Source: Cladosporium sp. IMV 00045 (taxonomy: Eukaryota > Ascomycota > Dothideomycetes > Cladosporiales > Cladosporiaceae). Taken from it: a stretch of 64,000 nt of DNA. Of the stretch, positions 9,397-19,711 are shown one piece after another. Position 1 is the stretch's first letter; each line of letters starts with the position of its first letter. A program made the translations under genes and the position numbers. The notes below the pieces were generated by a model. The model had not been told where the DNA came from, made no database searches, and was given only the letters and a program-made list of their open reading frames with translations. The stretch covers positions 37,870-101,869 of the forward strand of contig MSJI02000606.1 of assembly GCA_001931905.2 (NCBI GenBank). The letters run 5' to 3'.

Positions 9397-11601
9397 CTAA
9401 TACCAAGGCTTATCCAGATCAATATCGACTCCAGCGTTGACATTAGCCGAAATCGGCTCCAGCTCAGGTAGCATACTGAAGAAATCCGGAGGGATATCCA
9501 AAGCATCAAAATCCGGCACAGCAAAAGCGACCGGGTCCTGACCGCCGCTTCCGCCGGCCCAGCCCTGCTCGTTGTTCTGGTTACCAGTCATCTCCTCGTC
9601 GGACTTTTGCCAGGCGAAATTGGGCAGACCGGACATGTGGTAAGAGCCGTCCATGTTTCGCGCTATCAGGTTCGAGTCCAGGACTTGGAGTTCGCGGTAG
9701 ATCAGGACTAGTGCTGAGCCGATGACTGGGGGATGACGGTCAGTACGATGATAGGACGTTTGTTGGTAGAGTGAATAGCTCACCAGGACTCGTGGCTTTT
9801 ATCCGCTCGAGCGCGTCAACGCAGAACTTGAGGCTGTCCATGGCCTGGGAGGAGAAGTCTTTCGTGGCCTGGACCTGCAGCAGAAACACCGATGCTGCGA
9901 TGTAGACGGAATAGGCTTGGGAGGTGATGATGTGGCCGTCGCCGAAAGATTTCGTGAAGAAGATGAAGATTATCAAGATGGCATTGGCTGATTCGAGGCA
10001 TTGCCGTAGATGATGTCCGTTCTGGGGATCGTCGGCGTCGTCTTGTTTGCCATAGGTGGTGAGCAAGGGTCGATGTAGAAGTATTTGCGTGGTGTGATAG
10101 AGGAGGCTGCAGGGGGTCAGCATACATGCTCTCATGTTCCAAGTCATGCCATTGCTTACTTGAGTGTGATAATATGACTAGGTGGGCATTGTTCAGGAAG
10201 TGAGTGAACAGTCACCGTGAGATGCGGAGGAAGTCTTTCGTGCCATGTTCTTAGTCTCTCACCCTCATCAAGCGCGCATTTAGCAACTTCGGCGAGCGTG
10301 CTTTCCTTCACCGGATTATACATAGTGACTAGTATCCCGTTCAAAATCTTGGCCAGTGCACACGTGTTGATGAAACACGAAGTGGTGTATGCCTGAGTTG
10401 GCGGATAGCTGCGGGCATGTGCCTGATCGAGTCCCTGTGGTATCCACGTATCGATCTCACCGGTGTCGTCTAAAACGTGCAGCGACGGACTCACAGACGT
10501 TTCCTGTATCACTGGGAGTCTGCCCAGATACAAGGAGATGATCTTGTCCCAGAAGTAGCAAGCCCAGAACAGCCGACTGCGTATCTCGATGTCTTCAACG
10601 GAAAGTTGCACACCTCGAGCATACCTACGGCCGTCGAAGACTATGCCCAGATCTACGATCAATCGAAAGGCCATGCCACTGTATAACCATGCTTGAGTTA
10701 GATTACCTGCTCCGCATTCTTGAGCGCTGAGCAAAAGCAATGCCTCAACTGTAGGGATGCTGGGTGCGCCAGACTGCAAAGCATCCATCAAGCCGGCTCG
10801 TGCTTGTCGGCCAAACAAAGCACCGCCTTCGAATGGCTCAAGCAAATGAACCATACGGCTGTCTGCTTTTGCCCACCGGACAGCGTGCGCCAGGACGGCG
10901 TTAAGCAAAAGGACAGAGCAATACGGGCCATTGCTCTGGAGATCACGCGTGAAGGTAGGTCGATATACAAAGTTAAAAACAGGTTGTATCCAGCACCAGT
11001 GCAAGTCCAGTAGGATCTGAATTGCCTCTGGAAGGTTGGACAATTTCTCGAGGGCTCGTTCCGTCCAGGCTCGATTGATGAGCTCCTGTTTGGCCTGCTC
11101 GGTATTGTGGTCAGACGTAGATGTCGGTTCATGAGGCTCGGCAGGACCAGAGACGCCTAGATTCATGAAGCTGGTGCGGCCATGGAAAGAGATGTGCCCA
11201 TGATTGTGCCTTGTCAGGCTTGGGACATTCGTGGTGGGTTCTCCGGGCACATCTGGAGACGAGACGTCCGGTGTGGAGACAACCGACTTGGGCTCCTGGC
11301 CTTTTGCCTTTGCAAGCTCGGCTTCGAGGAATGTTATACGTTCTTCGAGCCTGTTGGTATGGGATATTGATGGTGCCCTGTGGGGTTTCTGCTGTCAGAT
11401 CTGGGGTGCAAGGCAAGCCAAGGAGCGATGTCGGGCTTCTTACAATTTGTATGTACAGGTATTATCGCCTCTCGCCGCACACCTAGCACATATCGGGTGG
11501 CCGCCATCACACTTCACTTTTCGGCGTCTGCATGATTCGCAGGAGAAGGCGCTCTTCTTTCGGATACCGTCCGAGTTCGATTTGGCGTCAAGTGGGGGCA
11601 T
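9397..11601 (-). CDS. Zn2Cys6 transcription factor, NIT4-like, four exons
   Basis: Exons are 11601-11444, 11377-10160, 10106-9784 and 9725-9397, giving 675 aa. Exon 1 encodes the zinc cluster C-E-S-C-R-R-R-K-V-K-C then D-G-G-H-P-I-C-A-R-C and a final C after seven residues (C-x2-C-x6-C-x6-C-x2-C-x7-C). A short heptad-like linker follows (L-E-E-R-I-T-F-L-E-A-E-L), typical of a dimerisation coil. The middle region (D-L-H-W-C-W-I-Q-P through R-L-F-W-A-C-Y-F-W-D-K) is the fungal-specific regulatory domain and most resembles the NIT4/NirA-like branch. The C-terminus is acidic and rich in aromatic residues and Pro, as in activation domains. Introns are 11378-11443, 10107-10159 and 9726-9783, all GT-AG, and all phases agree. 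Target genes are unknown; a nitrate role should not be assumed. Confidence 0.87.
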
Positions 11602-12147
11602 GTTGGAGTGGGTACGTGTAGCAAAGCAACATGACGAGGATCAATCTCGAAAGTGAGGAGAAGGTATTGTTGGATAGAAGATCATGTACGTGCACCTGAT
11701 ATATGTCTGCCGGGAAGAAGATGCGTGCGGAGCAAGCGGGTTGTACCGGAAGTGGATTGATGGTATTGAGAATGGATGTCCGCTCAAAATGATGATTTTC
11801 CGGGCTGTTCCATGACGTGTGCCCATACAGTTATATCAATTGGATATTGTAGAGACCATTGCCGTCGTTACGCGTTGTGTTCATCAATTTATGAGGAGAT
11901 ATGCCCGATTTATGTGAGGACTGACATCCACAACAAGAGGAGAGAAATGAAGTCAGAGGCCCAGATCTCTCCGGGATTCGGGTAACTTGACCGGTGCAGC
12001 AAGAAGGCACGCGTCGGGGCGCTAACCTTCAGGCTGAGAGCTGCCACTATCCGAACAGCACGTGAGAGGCTTGAGTGAAGCTACACCTCCCAAAGACATA
12101 ATCCCTCCACCAGCCAGCCTTACACACACAGGTGGATATATACCACA
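11602..12147. other. divergent promoter region (regulator / Pam17)
   Basis: Upstream sequence of both the zinc-cluster regulator and PAM17. No ORF of merit. It contains a purine-rich block near 11930-11950 and a TATATA immediately before the PAM17 ATG that is too close to act as a TATA box. Confidence 0.55.
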
Positions 12148-12946
12148 ATGGCCGCTCCTTCAATCGCCAGGAGCAACTGCCTCCGTGCTGCCACCAGCTT
12201 CAGCCGCGCGACCTTCGCTGCCCCGACGCCTTCAAAAGCCTTCTTCACCACCTCATCAGCGCCCATCAAACAGCTTCGCGCCGCCAACATCCAATGCGCC
12301 AGCCCTTCCATTCCTTCAATCACTTCCAGACTAGCCAGCAGCCGCCTGCCTGTGACTCTCAAGCCCCAATCAGCCAGACATGCCTCGACTGCCCAGACCG
12401 CAGCTTCCACGCAGACTCCCGAGATCTTGACGTGGAACCGCTTCTTCGACCTTAGGCGCAAGAGGCGCTTCATCAACCTCGGTGCCTCCATTATCACCGC
12501 CACCATCACCGTCGGCCTTGCGGCGCCGATCATCGCCAACCAGGACATCGACACTTGGGGCGCGCAGATCTCCGGCATGGACCCGTTCGTGGTGCTGGGT
12601 GTGACTACCTTCACCGTGGCCATTGGAGGGTGGATGTGCGGACCGACTTTTGGCACTGCTGCTTTCAAGCTTTGGGCTGGCAGGAGAGGATGGAACGCGG
12701 CGATTGCTCAAGTGGGTTGTCACTTGCGATGGTCGTGATCTTGTGCGGTATACTGACAATTCTCAACAGAAGGAGAAGAGCTTCTACGCTCGCATCAAGC
12801 GCTACCGCGCTGACCCCTCCGCGAGTAGCCCGCAGAACCCGATTCCCGACTACTACGGCGAGAAGATTGCCAGCGTCAAGGACTACAGGCGCTGGTTGAA
12901 GGACCAGCGCACCTTCAACCGCAAGAAGGACAGGAGCTTCATCTAA
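12148..12946 (+). CDS. PAM17: Pam17, presequence translocase-associated motor subunit
   Basis: Exon 1 is 12148-12711 and exon 2 is 12770-12946; the 58-nt intron (GTGGGT...ACAG) has a TACTGAC branch site. The product has 246 aa. The first 90 residues are basic, rich in Ser, Ala and Arg and without acidic residues, i.e. a mitochondrial presequence. The mature part has F-D-L-R-R-K-R-R, two membrane helices (about 108-130 and 144-164, ending G-G-W-M-C-G-P), and the conserved C-terminal stretch with F-Y-A-R-I-K-R-Y, D-Y-Y-G-E-K-I and V-K-D-Y-R-R-W-L. This is the Pam17 pattern. The protein sits in the inner membrane with TIM23 and helps organise the Hsp70 import motor. Length and order match the family. 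Confidence 0.92.
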
Positions 12947-13244
12947 GATAGGGAAAGAAGGGTGTCGAATCTTATCCACGACGTCAGAAGGCTGGTGACT
13001 GAATTGTAAGAGAAATCGATGTTTGCATTATAGGGAAAATTCTTTGCTGGAGCATGGCGAAAGAGGCGTTTTTCATTTTCGAATCCAGGCACTCCGACTT
13101 ATTATCTGGATGGTCACACTCAAAAGGTAGCTGGATAAAAAGAAACTTAACACTGTATGTACAACTATTGGCGAAGACATACCAAAAACTCGCCTTGTTA
13201 AAAAATCTACAAGCTCAACTCTCCAACTCGCTCACACTCTCCCA

Positions 13245-14348
13245 TCAAAACTTGGCACCCAGCTCTTTCTCCTTCTTGATCTGCTCCTCATCCACCACGA
13301 TCACGGCTTTCCCCTGGGTCTTGCCACCATGAACCATCTCCACCAAATCCTCAATCTTATCCAGCCCATAGAACGGATTCGTCCTCACCGTCACCCCATG
13401 CTCCGCAACACACTTCAACATCCCCTTCGACTCCTCCGGCGAGCAAATCAACGACCCCCTCACCCTGACATCCCGAAAGATAATCTCCGGAAACGGAATC
13501 TGCACCTCGTCCGGCTGCGCAATCTGCACCATCAGCCCATGCATCTTGGTAACCGCACACGCCAACCCCGCCGCCTCTGGCGCATCACTCAGATTCACCG
13601 TAGCATCCGCCCCCCTTCCGCCCGTCACCTCCTGCACAGCCTTCACAACCTCCTCCTTCCCCTTCCGTGCATCCACAACCACATCCGCCCCATACTCCCT
13701 GGAAAGCCGCAGTCCCTCCTCCCTCGCCTCAACACCCACGACCTTCAACCCCAGCGCCCTCGCAAACTGAATCCCCAAATGTCCCAACCCGCCCCCACTC
13801 CCCACCAACGCAACCCACTCCCCCGCCACCAGCCCCGTCTGCAGCACAGCACGCCAAACCGTCCTCCCCGCGCAAGCCAGCGGCGCCGCGCTGAGAAAAC
13901 TCACCTCATCCGGCAGAAGCGTCGTACTCCTCGAATCTACCCGCACATAATCGGCAAAACACCCCTGCGTCGTGACACCCACGTGCCCCTCGATGTGCGT
14001 GCAGTACTGCAGCTGCGTTTCCGGCCCAAGGCAGTCGGCGCAGCTCCCGCAGGGATGCAGGGGGAGGCCGCACATGACGCGGTCGCCGGGGGAGAAGGCT
14101 GTGACGGCGGAGCCGAAGGCGACGACCGTGCCGGCGCCTTCGTGCGAGGCGGTCAGGGGGAGGGGAGAGGCGAAGACGCCGGCTTGCACCATACTGTCGG
14201 TGTGGCAGTTGGAGGCTACTGCGACTTTGACGAGGAGGTCGTGAGGGGCTAGGGTGCTGGGGACGGGGATGGTGGTGATTTGGTAGGGTTGGTTGTAGGA
14301 GATTACGCGGATGGCACGCATTTCGGAGGGGAGCTGGGGGGTAGCCAT
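13245..14348 (-). CDS. zinc-dependent alcohol dehydrogenase (MDR family)
   Basis: Single exon, 367 aa. The N-terminal catalytic domain shows N-C-H-T-D (Cys48, first catalytic zinc ligand), S-H-E-G-A-G (His69, Glu70) and a third ligand Cys159 in P-L-A-C-A-G. The structural zinc lobe has Cys100, 103, 106 and 116, but the last spacing is nine residues instead of the usual seven. The Rossmann part begins G-S-G-G-G-L-G at 183-189. It should oxidise or reduce alcohols and aldehydes with NAD(P), like fungal ADH1-class enzymes, in the cytosol. The usual G-H-E is S-H-E here. The C-terminus ends with a short lysine/glutamate-rich tail. The gene is convergent with PAM17. Confidence 0.88.
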   Translation of the reverse strand: MATPQLPSEMRAIRVISYNQPYQITTIPVPSTLAPHDLLVKVAVASNCHTDSMVQAGVFASPLPLTASHEGAGTVVAFGSAVTAFSPGDRVMCGLPLHPCGSCADCLGPETQLQYCTHIEGHVGVTTQGCFADYVRVDSRSTTLLPDEVSFLSAAPLACAGRTVWRAVLQTGLVAGEWVALVGSGGGLGHLGIQFARALGLKVVGVEAREEGLRLSREYGADVVVDARKGKEEVVKAVQEVTGGRGADATVNLSDAPEAAGLACAVTKMHGLMVQIAQPDEVQIPFPEIIFRDVRVRGSLICSPEESKGMLKCVAEHGVTVRTNPFYGLDKIEDLVEMVHGGKTQGKAVIVVDEEQIKKEKELGAKF

Positions 14349-15202
14349 TGTGGGTGTTGTGTTGAGTTGTGTCGATGGTGGTGATGGTGTTGATGTTCAA
14401 AGCCGATGTTCCAAAGTCGACGTCAATGAATTACTTTGCGGACAACGTTTCTGCAAGAAGGTTTGTCTCTCACGATTGAGAAAACAAACAACGACTCTTC
14501 CCACCCTCTTCTATTATTACAAATTTCCTACCTCGCCTACCTCACGAAAGCTGAAGTCCAGACGGGAATAAAACCATCATAGAGTTCACGATGAAAGTGG
14601 GGTGAGAGCTCCAGCCATCCTAAAATCCGCGGGCCTTTGTCGTCATGGGGCTGATGATGAGGGAGTGGAGTGGAAGTTTTGGGTCGATCAGGGTTCAGCT
14701 TCACAATGCCAATTTGAGTTTCATGCTTCACAATCGCTTTCATTGCTAGAACTCAGAATCAGCCGGTGAGGTTCATGGAATGACTGGGCTAATGGACGTG
14801 TGCTGTATTTGGCGAAAGGCTCCTCTAGGCAAAGCTCCTGTCACGCGTGCATGTCAATGCACACGTTCAGTTGTAGAGCGGTGAAAGTTCAGTGTGAAAA
14901 ATAATGAGAAAATGATCATCGTGAAGTGTAGGGAATGATTTTGCCGTTAGTCGTGATTGTAGTACTAATGTAACAGCCCAAGCCAAGCCATACGAACAGT
15001 ACGAGATGAAAACAGACCGGGGGAAACGGGGAAAACAAAAAGCAAAGGGGTATCAAAGTCGCCTGCCCACAAGGGCAGCCGTCAGGCTTTATCGTAGCCA
15101 TTGAAGAAGTAAAATGCAGAGCTTTTTGTTTTCGTCAAACGGATTTTTCAGATCGCGAGGGAATGGTCACTGTTACTCAAGAGCGAGGAGACCACGCCGA
15201 GC
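14349..15202. other. intergenic region
   Basis: Upstream of the alcohol dehydrogenase and downstream of the next regulator gene. No supportable gene; the ORF at 14916-15101 is short and has no coding signature. Confidence 0.55.
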
Positions 15203-17916
15203 TCAAGCAGGAAGGTCCAAGAAAGGGAGCAAGAACCGCGCAACAAGCCTGGTAGTGTAGAAGCATTGGTTTTCCGACGAGAAAGTCACGTCTCGGCGGT
15301 TGCGGAGGTGTTGTTCTAGGATGTCGTGTTAGCAACAAATTTCATAGTGGCAGAGGTAGGTAGATCAGACTTACGCTTTTCAACGAGAAGGCATCTGAGT
15401 TCCCTGCAGAACTCACGCTCAGCAGGGTCCTGAAGCACAGGAGTCTGCGGTCCAAAACTGCCTTCGCTGGTCCATTTCCTGTCTCGGTACTTATGCTGAA
15501 ATAAATCGATCAGCAAGCGGAAACGCGCGTCGATTCGTTCGCAGGCGTTTTCGGCTTCTTGCTGAGCTGCAGCGGCGGAGGCTTCGCGCTTGCGGGCTTT
15601 GGTGTCGGCTTGGATTTGCATGGTGCGCTGCAATTCTTCCAGGACCATTGCGAGCGCGAGCATGACGGTGAATGTGGGGAGCCATGTGGAGTCTTTGCGC
15701 GCGGCGGTTTGGAAGGTCGTCTGTTGCCACTTGAGAATGTCTTCGAGCATCTGTTGACGCAAGAAGCTGAAGAAGAACTTGAGCTGTCGGTTGGCGAGAC
15801 GGGGGGAGGTGTAGGGCGAAGGGTAAACGGGCTTGTTTCGGTTGCGGAGATTGCTGTGCACCCACGGCAGCGTCTCTTGGGTGATGGTGAGGGTGTGGCT
15901 CATGATGTAGGTGATGATCTGCATGCGTATGATTTTGCGGAGTAGAGGTTTAAGCTGCAATGCCAGTCAGCTTGCTTGCAAGTCTAGTCGGTCAGGGTTG
16001 CTAAGTGGCACTTACCTCAATGTCGTTCGTCTTTTGGTAGAGCTGGCAGACCAATGCTAGCATCTCTGCCTGGAAGTCATCGAACTGTGACTCTTCATCA
16101 TAACACCTCCAAGGAAATTCAGCCAGAATCCCTTCGCTCATCAGTTCGTCGAGGTAATTCTTGAAACGCCAATCATCGCTAGGCTCTAGTTTAACGAGAC
16201 CCAGTGGAGGCGACCATTTCTCATATCTCTTGGATTGACGTGTCTGTACGTCTTGAAGATATTGGTACTGGCCAAGCAGATCCAATGTTGCTGGCTCGAA
16301 CTCGTACAGCGTCCAAGATATTGGATGACCATACCCGCTAGTGAGTTGCACCTCGACTGGTCGGGCGAGGTCCCAATAACGGACTTGCTCTTGCACGCAG
16401 TCTTCTATGCTCTGCTTTGAATGCATGGTGGTATATGACGGTGGCAAAAAGTCCATGACAAAGTCAGGCAACTTTGATCTGTCACATGCAAAATAGTGTT
16501 GCTGGTTCTTGTGAGACTCGAAGAAGTTGAGGCATCGTTGGCAGGGTGTACCGTCGTCAGGACACTAAGTGTTGTTAGTAATGGTTTCAGCATTTTACAT
16601 GTCTTCCGTGGACATACCGTATCACGCTGCATTTTGCACCTCCAACAGGCCCCTTTCTTGCGCATCGCCGAGCTTTGTTTCCTAACATTGTCTTTGAGAT
16701 GTGTGTGCCTCTTTCTGCCGCCTTTGGCTGGTCTAGGCTCCTGCTCTTCAGCCGCGCGCAAATTATCAGGTGTGTTGGACGGGTCAGCCATCGCAAGTCG
16801 CTTCGGGGCCTGTATTATCGTGCGACTACTCTCGGAATCCTTTGTCGCAGCAAGATGCGGGTATCGCCTCATGGTGGAGTGGGCTATTGTCGTTTCTGTA
16901 CGCGGAGGCTGCATTTTCACACCTGCAGTTCTCGGAGACGATTCTTTTGGCGCTTGCTGAAGAGCGTAATAGTCGTAGTTTGAGGGCAATGGATGAATTG
17001 GGTGGTGCAAAGGCTGACCAAAGGCTATTTGACCCGTGTTGGGTACTAGGCCGTAGGGAGCTGATGGCTGAGGAAAACTGTAATTCTGCGCAGCGTGCAT
17101 AGGCTGGCGCATGGGGTGGCCATATACTGGTTGGTGTGGATATATGTTGGTCAGAGAAGCATCACCCCAAATGTGTCCTTGAGTGACAGGAAAGCTCGCA
17201 GTAAGCCACGCTTGACTGCTCGGTGCAAGCCTATGTGGCAGTGCCGTGTCGGCCGATGTACTGACACCTGGGTAGCTTGGCCCAGCTGCTGAGAGGTTCT
17301 CCAAGCCGAAGCATGTGGTGCCTTGAAACAGTGAAGTCTGGTAGATTTCGTTGTCCTCGATGGTACCAAAAGAGGAACCTAGCTGCTGCTGCTGCTGTGG
17401 CTGCAAAGGGCTGGATGTCGGGTTGATCGAAGCCTCTCTCGACTGATCAGTATACCCAGCGGCCGGCCCAGTGCCGTGTGATTCGATATTGCTATTATAA
17501 GAATATGTGCTGGACTGGCTGCTGATGAGTGAAATATGTTCGTAGCCGTCAGACGGACTGCTCATGTGAGAAGAACCAAAACCCAGAACAGCGTCTCCAA
17601 CGTCACCAAATTCATCTTGGTCGCCGACTAGATCCAAGGTTGTAGATGATGGAGTGAGGTCAGGGTTGTTGCCTTCCGACGGGGAGGAGTTGCATTCCTG
17701 CGCTTCTTGACCGGATGGAGTCGAAGGCTGGAGAGGTTGATCGGTCATGGTTTGTGTTGGGTCGGGCTCACTGAACCCCCAAGCGTCTGCTATTACCTCA
17801 GGGTTCGTGTCTTCCGGTCTCCCTAGACTATCGAGCAAGTCATCAAGGAAGAAAGCGTCCCCTGGTGAGGGCGAGGTCTGAGCGGTGGCCATGCTGAAGG
17901 CTAAGAGGCTTGACAT
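15203..17916 (-). CDS. zinc-cluster transcription factor with atypical last spacing, four exons
   Basis: Exons are 17916-16618, 16564-16016, 15954-15375 and 15315-15203, giving 846 aa. The first 390 residues are disordered and rich in Ser, Pro and Gln, including a short polyQ run encoded by CTG repeats near 17384-17398. A basic stretch (G-G-R-K-R-H-T-H-L-K) leads into G-A-C-W-R-C-K-M-Q-R-D-T, and exon 2 supplies C-P-D-D-G-T-P-C-Q-R-C. The next Cys comes only after fifteen residues (H-Y-F-A-C-D). This is the G-A-C-W-R-C-K-M subtype of fungal Zn2Cys6 proteins. The C-terminal 400 residues are largely helical. Introns (16565-16617, 15955-16015, 15316-15374) fit phase exactly, and the first one is needed to complete the zinc cluster. 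Met1 or Met9 (17892) could start the protein. Targets are unknown. Confidence 0.8.
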
Positions 17917-19711
17917 TTTTTACATCGCGGGCCGGTGAGGGTAGCGAATAGCGGATGATCCATCCGTCTGTGGTGCTATAGTGTCGAGCTGAAGTGAGAC
18001 GGCAGTGGAGTCTGATGTTGTGAGTGAGGGATTGCCTGAGGCCGTGATGCGTAAAACGACCAGGATTACGGGAGGATTTGAGCGAATCAAAGGCTATGCT
18101 CAAGCTACACCGGTCGAACCAACAGACCGGTGAGGCTTTACGAAATTGGGTGGATATGGTATGTGCCGCACAACAGCCAGTCTGTACGAAGCTAAAAGAG
18201 AAAGAGAGTCTGCGTGTGATAGTGCAGTCTGCTGATGAAGTGTGGAAGTGAGGTGGGAAGCGCTGCGGCTTTTTCGAGAAACCCCGCCTATGTAGGTACT
18301 GGGCCGGTAAAGGTGATCATCAATCAGCATTCCAAGTCGTGCTGCATGAACAGCTCACACCAATCTGCAGTGTCGCCGACAAGATCGTCCGATAGTGTAT
18401 GCGGACGAGCAGATACCTTCTACGACAGCAAGCCTCGCTGGCATTTGGGGCGTATTCAATGCATGTAGCTCACGAGTTCTCGACCCAGCATCCTGGTAAA
18501 TCAGTGCATACCAAGAGCTTCCCACACATCCGGAGGGAAACATACCAGGTCTTTTTTAGATGAAGAGCCCAATGATAATCATGTGACCTTCGTGTGACCA
18601 GCTCACCGTATGCTTCAAATCAAGAGCTTCAAGGAATCGTGACTCGGGCGCCACCTCGCGTGGAACTGCAGCTCGCTGCCGCCGGCCACCAGAGTGGTTA
18701 TTGAATGGGAGGCCTTAATTGCCTTAGGCCACAATGCTTTTCACATGTGACCTTCTCAGCTGCATGAATGCCTTGAAGACACGAATCACTAGGTACATGT
18801 ATTCCTCCGTTCTGACCGGTCTGGAACGGGTATCATCGTTATCGAAGGCTTGAGCACTTCACGATCTCCACGACAGAAATATTGACAAAGCTACAGGACA
18901 AAGATCGTCGTGCCGCTGTCTGTTCTTCTGACGCACCGCCGAACCACCGGCACGATAGACTGGAGCTAGATCGGCCTTTTTTCCCGCATTCAGAACCCTA
19001 TAAGGCTGCTGTCAACCTTCAGCCTTGTTCGGCACAGATGAAGACTTCGGGGGAGCTCGCTCAGATGGAAACTTGAGAACACAAAGTCTTGAATTCATCT
19101 CTTCTACAACAGTCGGTCGCATCCGACGACCTTTGATTCGTATTGCAAACCTCTTCTCCAAGCACGGTGCACTCGAAGCACGACGAATATGACGCGCGGT
19201 CGTGCAATTCTCCAAGCAAAATGACGTTGCAAAATCGCGTCGGGAGTTAAGCTCGCCCAGCTCTATGTCAGGAAAACCCCACTCCGCCGCAGGTCCTGGC
19301 ACTTGAAACCTGGCAGCGCCGCGCTATACGGTAAGTATCACGATAGAAGATCGTCGGATGATGGTAAGTGCGTGAACGAATCCTCTACGCTCGTCGACTT
19401 TACGTCGTGTGTCATCTCCGTCGGCCAGAGTCGAAACCTTTCCTTGCATCTTATCATATCTTCCCAAGCAAGCCATTGGAGAGACAACTCCTCCCTAGCG
19501 GATCTCGATTCAACATCCCAAGGCCAAACCGCGTGGACACATTGCCTTGGCATCTCCAGAGTCCTCATTGCTTAAGCTCGAAGCTTTGCACACAACTGTA
19601 AAGTAGCACTGACCGGCTCGCTTCTGGGGCGAGTGTACTCCGCGGCTCTCCAAGGCAGACCTCGCACCAAGTGTACCGCGGTTTTCGCTAGCGAGGCAAG
19701 TGTTACCCACC
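17917..19711. other. long divergent intergenic region
   Basis: About 1.8 kb between the regulator and the C2-domain gene. Two ACCGGT palindromes lie 11 bases apart at 18109-18114 and 18126-18131, and a third GACCGGTC-like site is near 18815. I see no gene; the ORFs are short, scattered and without splice logic. The long promoter is in keeping with a regulated transcription-factor gene. Confidence 0.55.

Noticed and set aside
9397..12946. nitrate-assimilation cluster around the NIT4-like factor
   Set aside because: No nitrate reductase, nitrite reductase or nitrate transporter in the window; NIT4-like factors are a broad family.
13329..14252. 307-codon ORF antisense to the alcohol dehydrogenase
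   Set aside because: It lies wholly within a strongly conserved gene; its Arg/Pro/His-rich composition is typical of GC-rich antisense frames.
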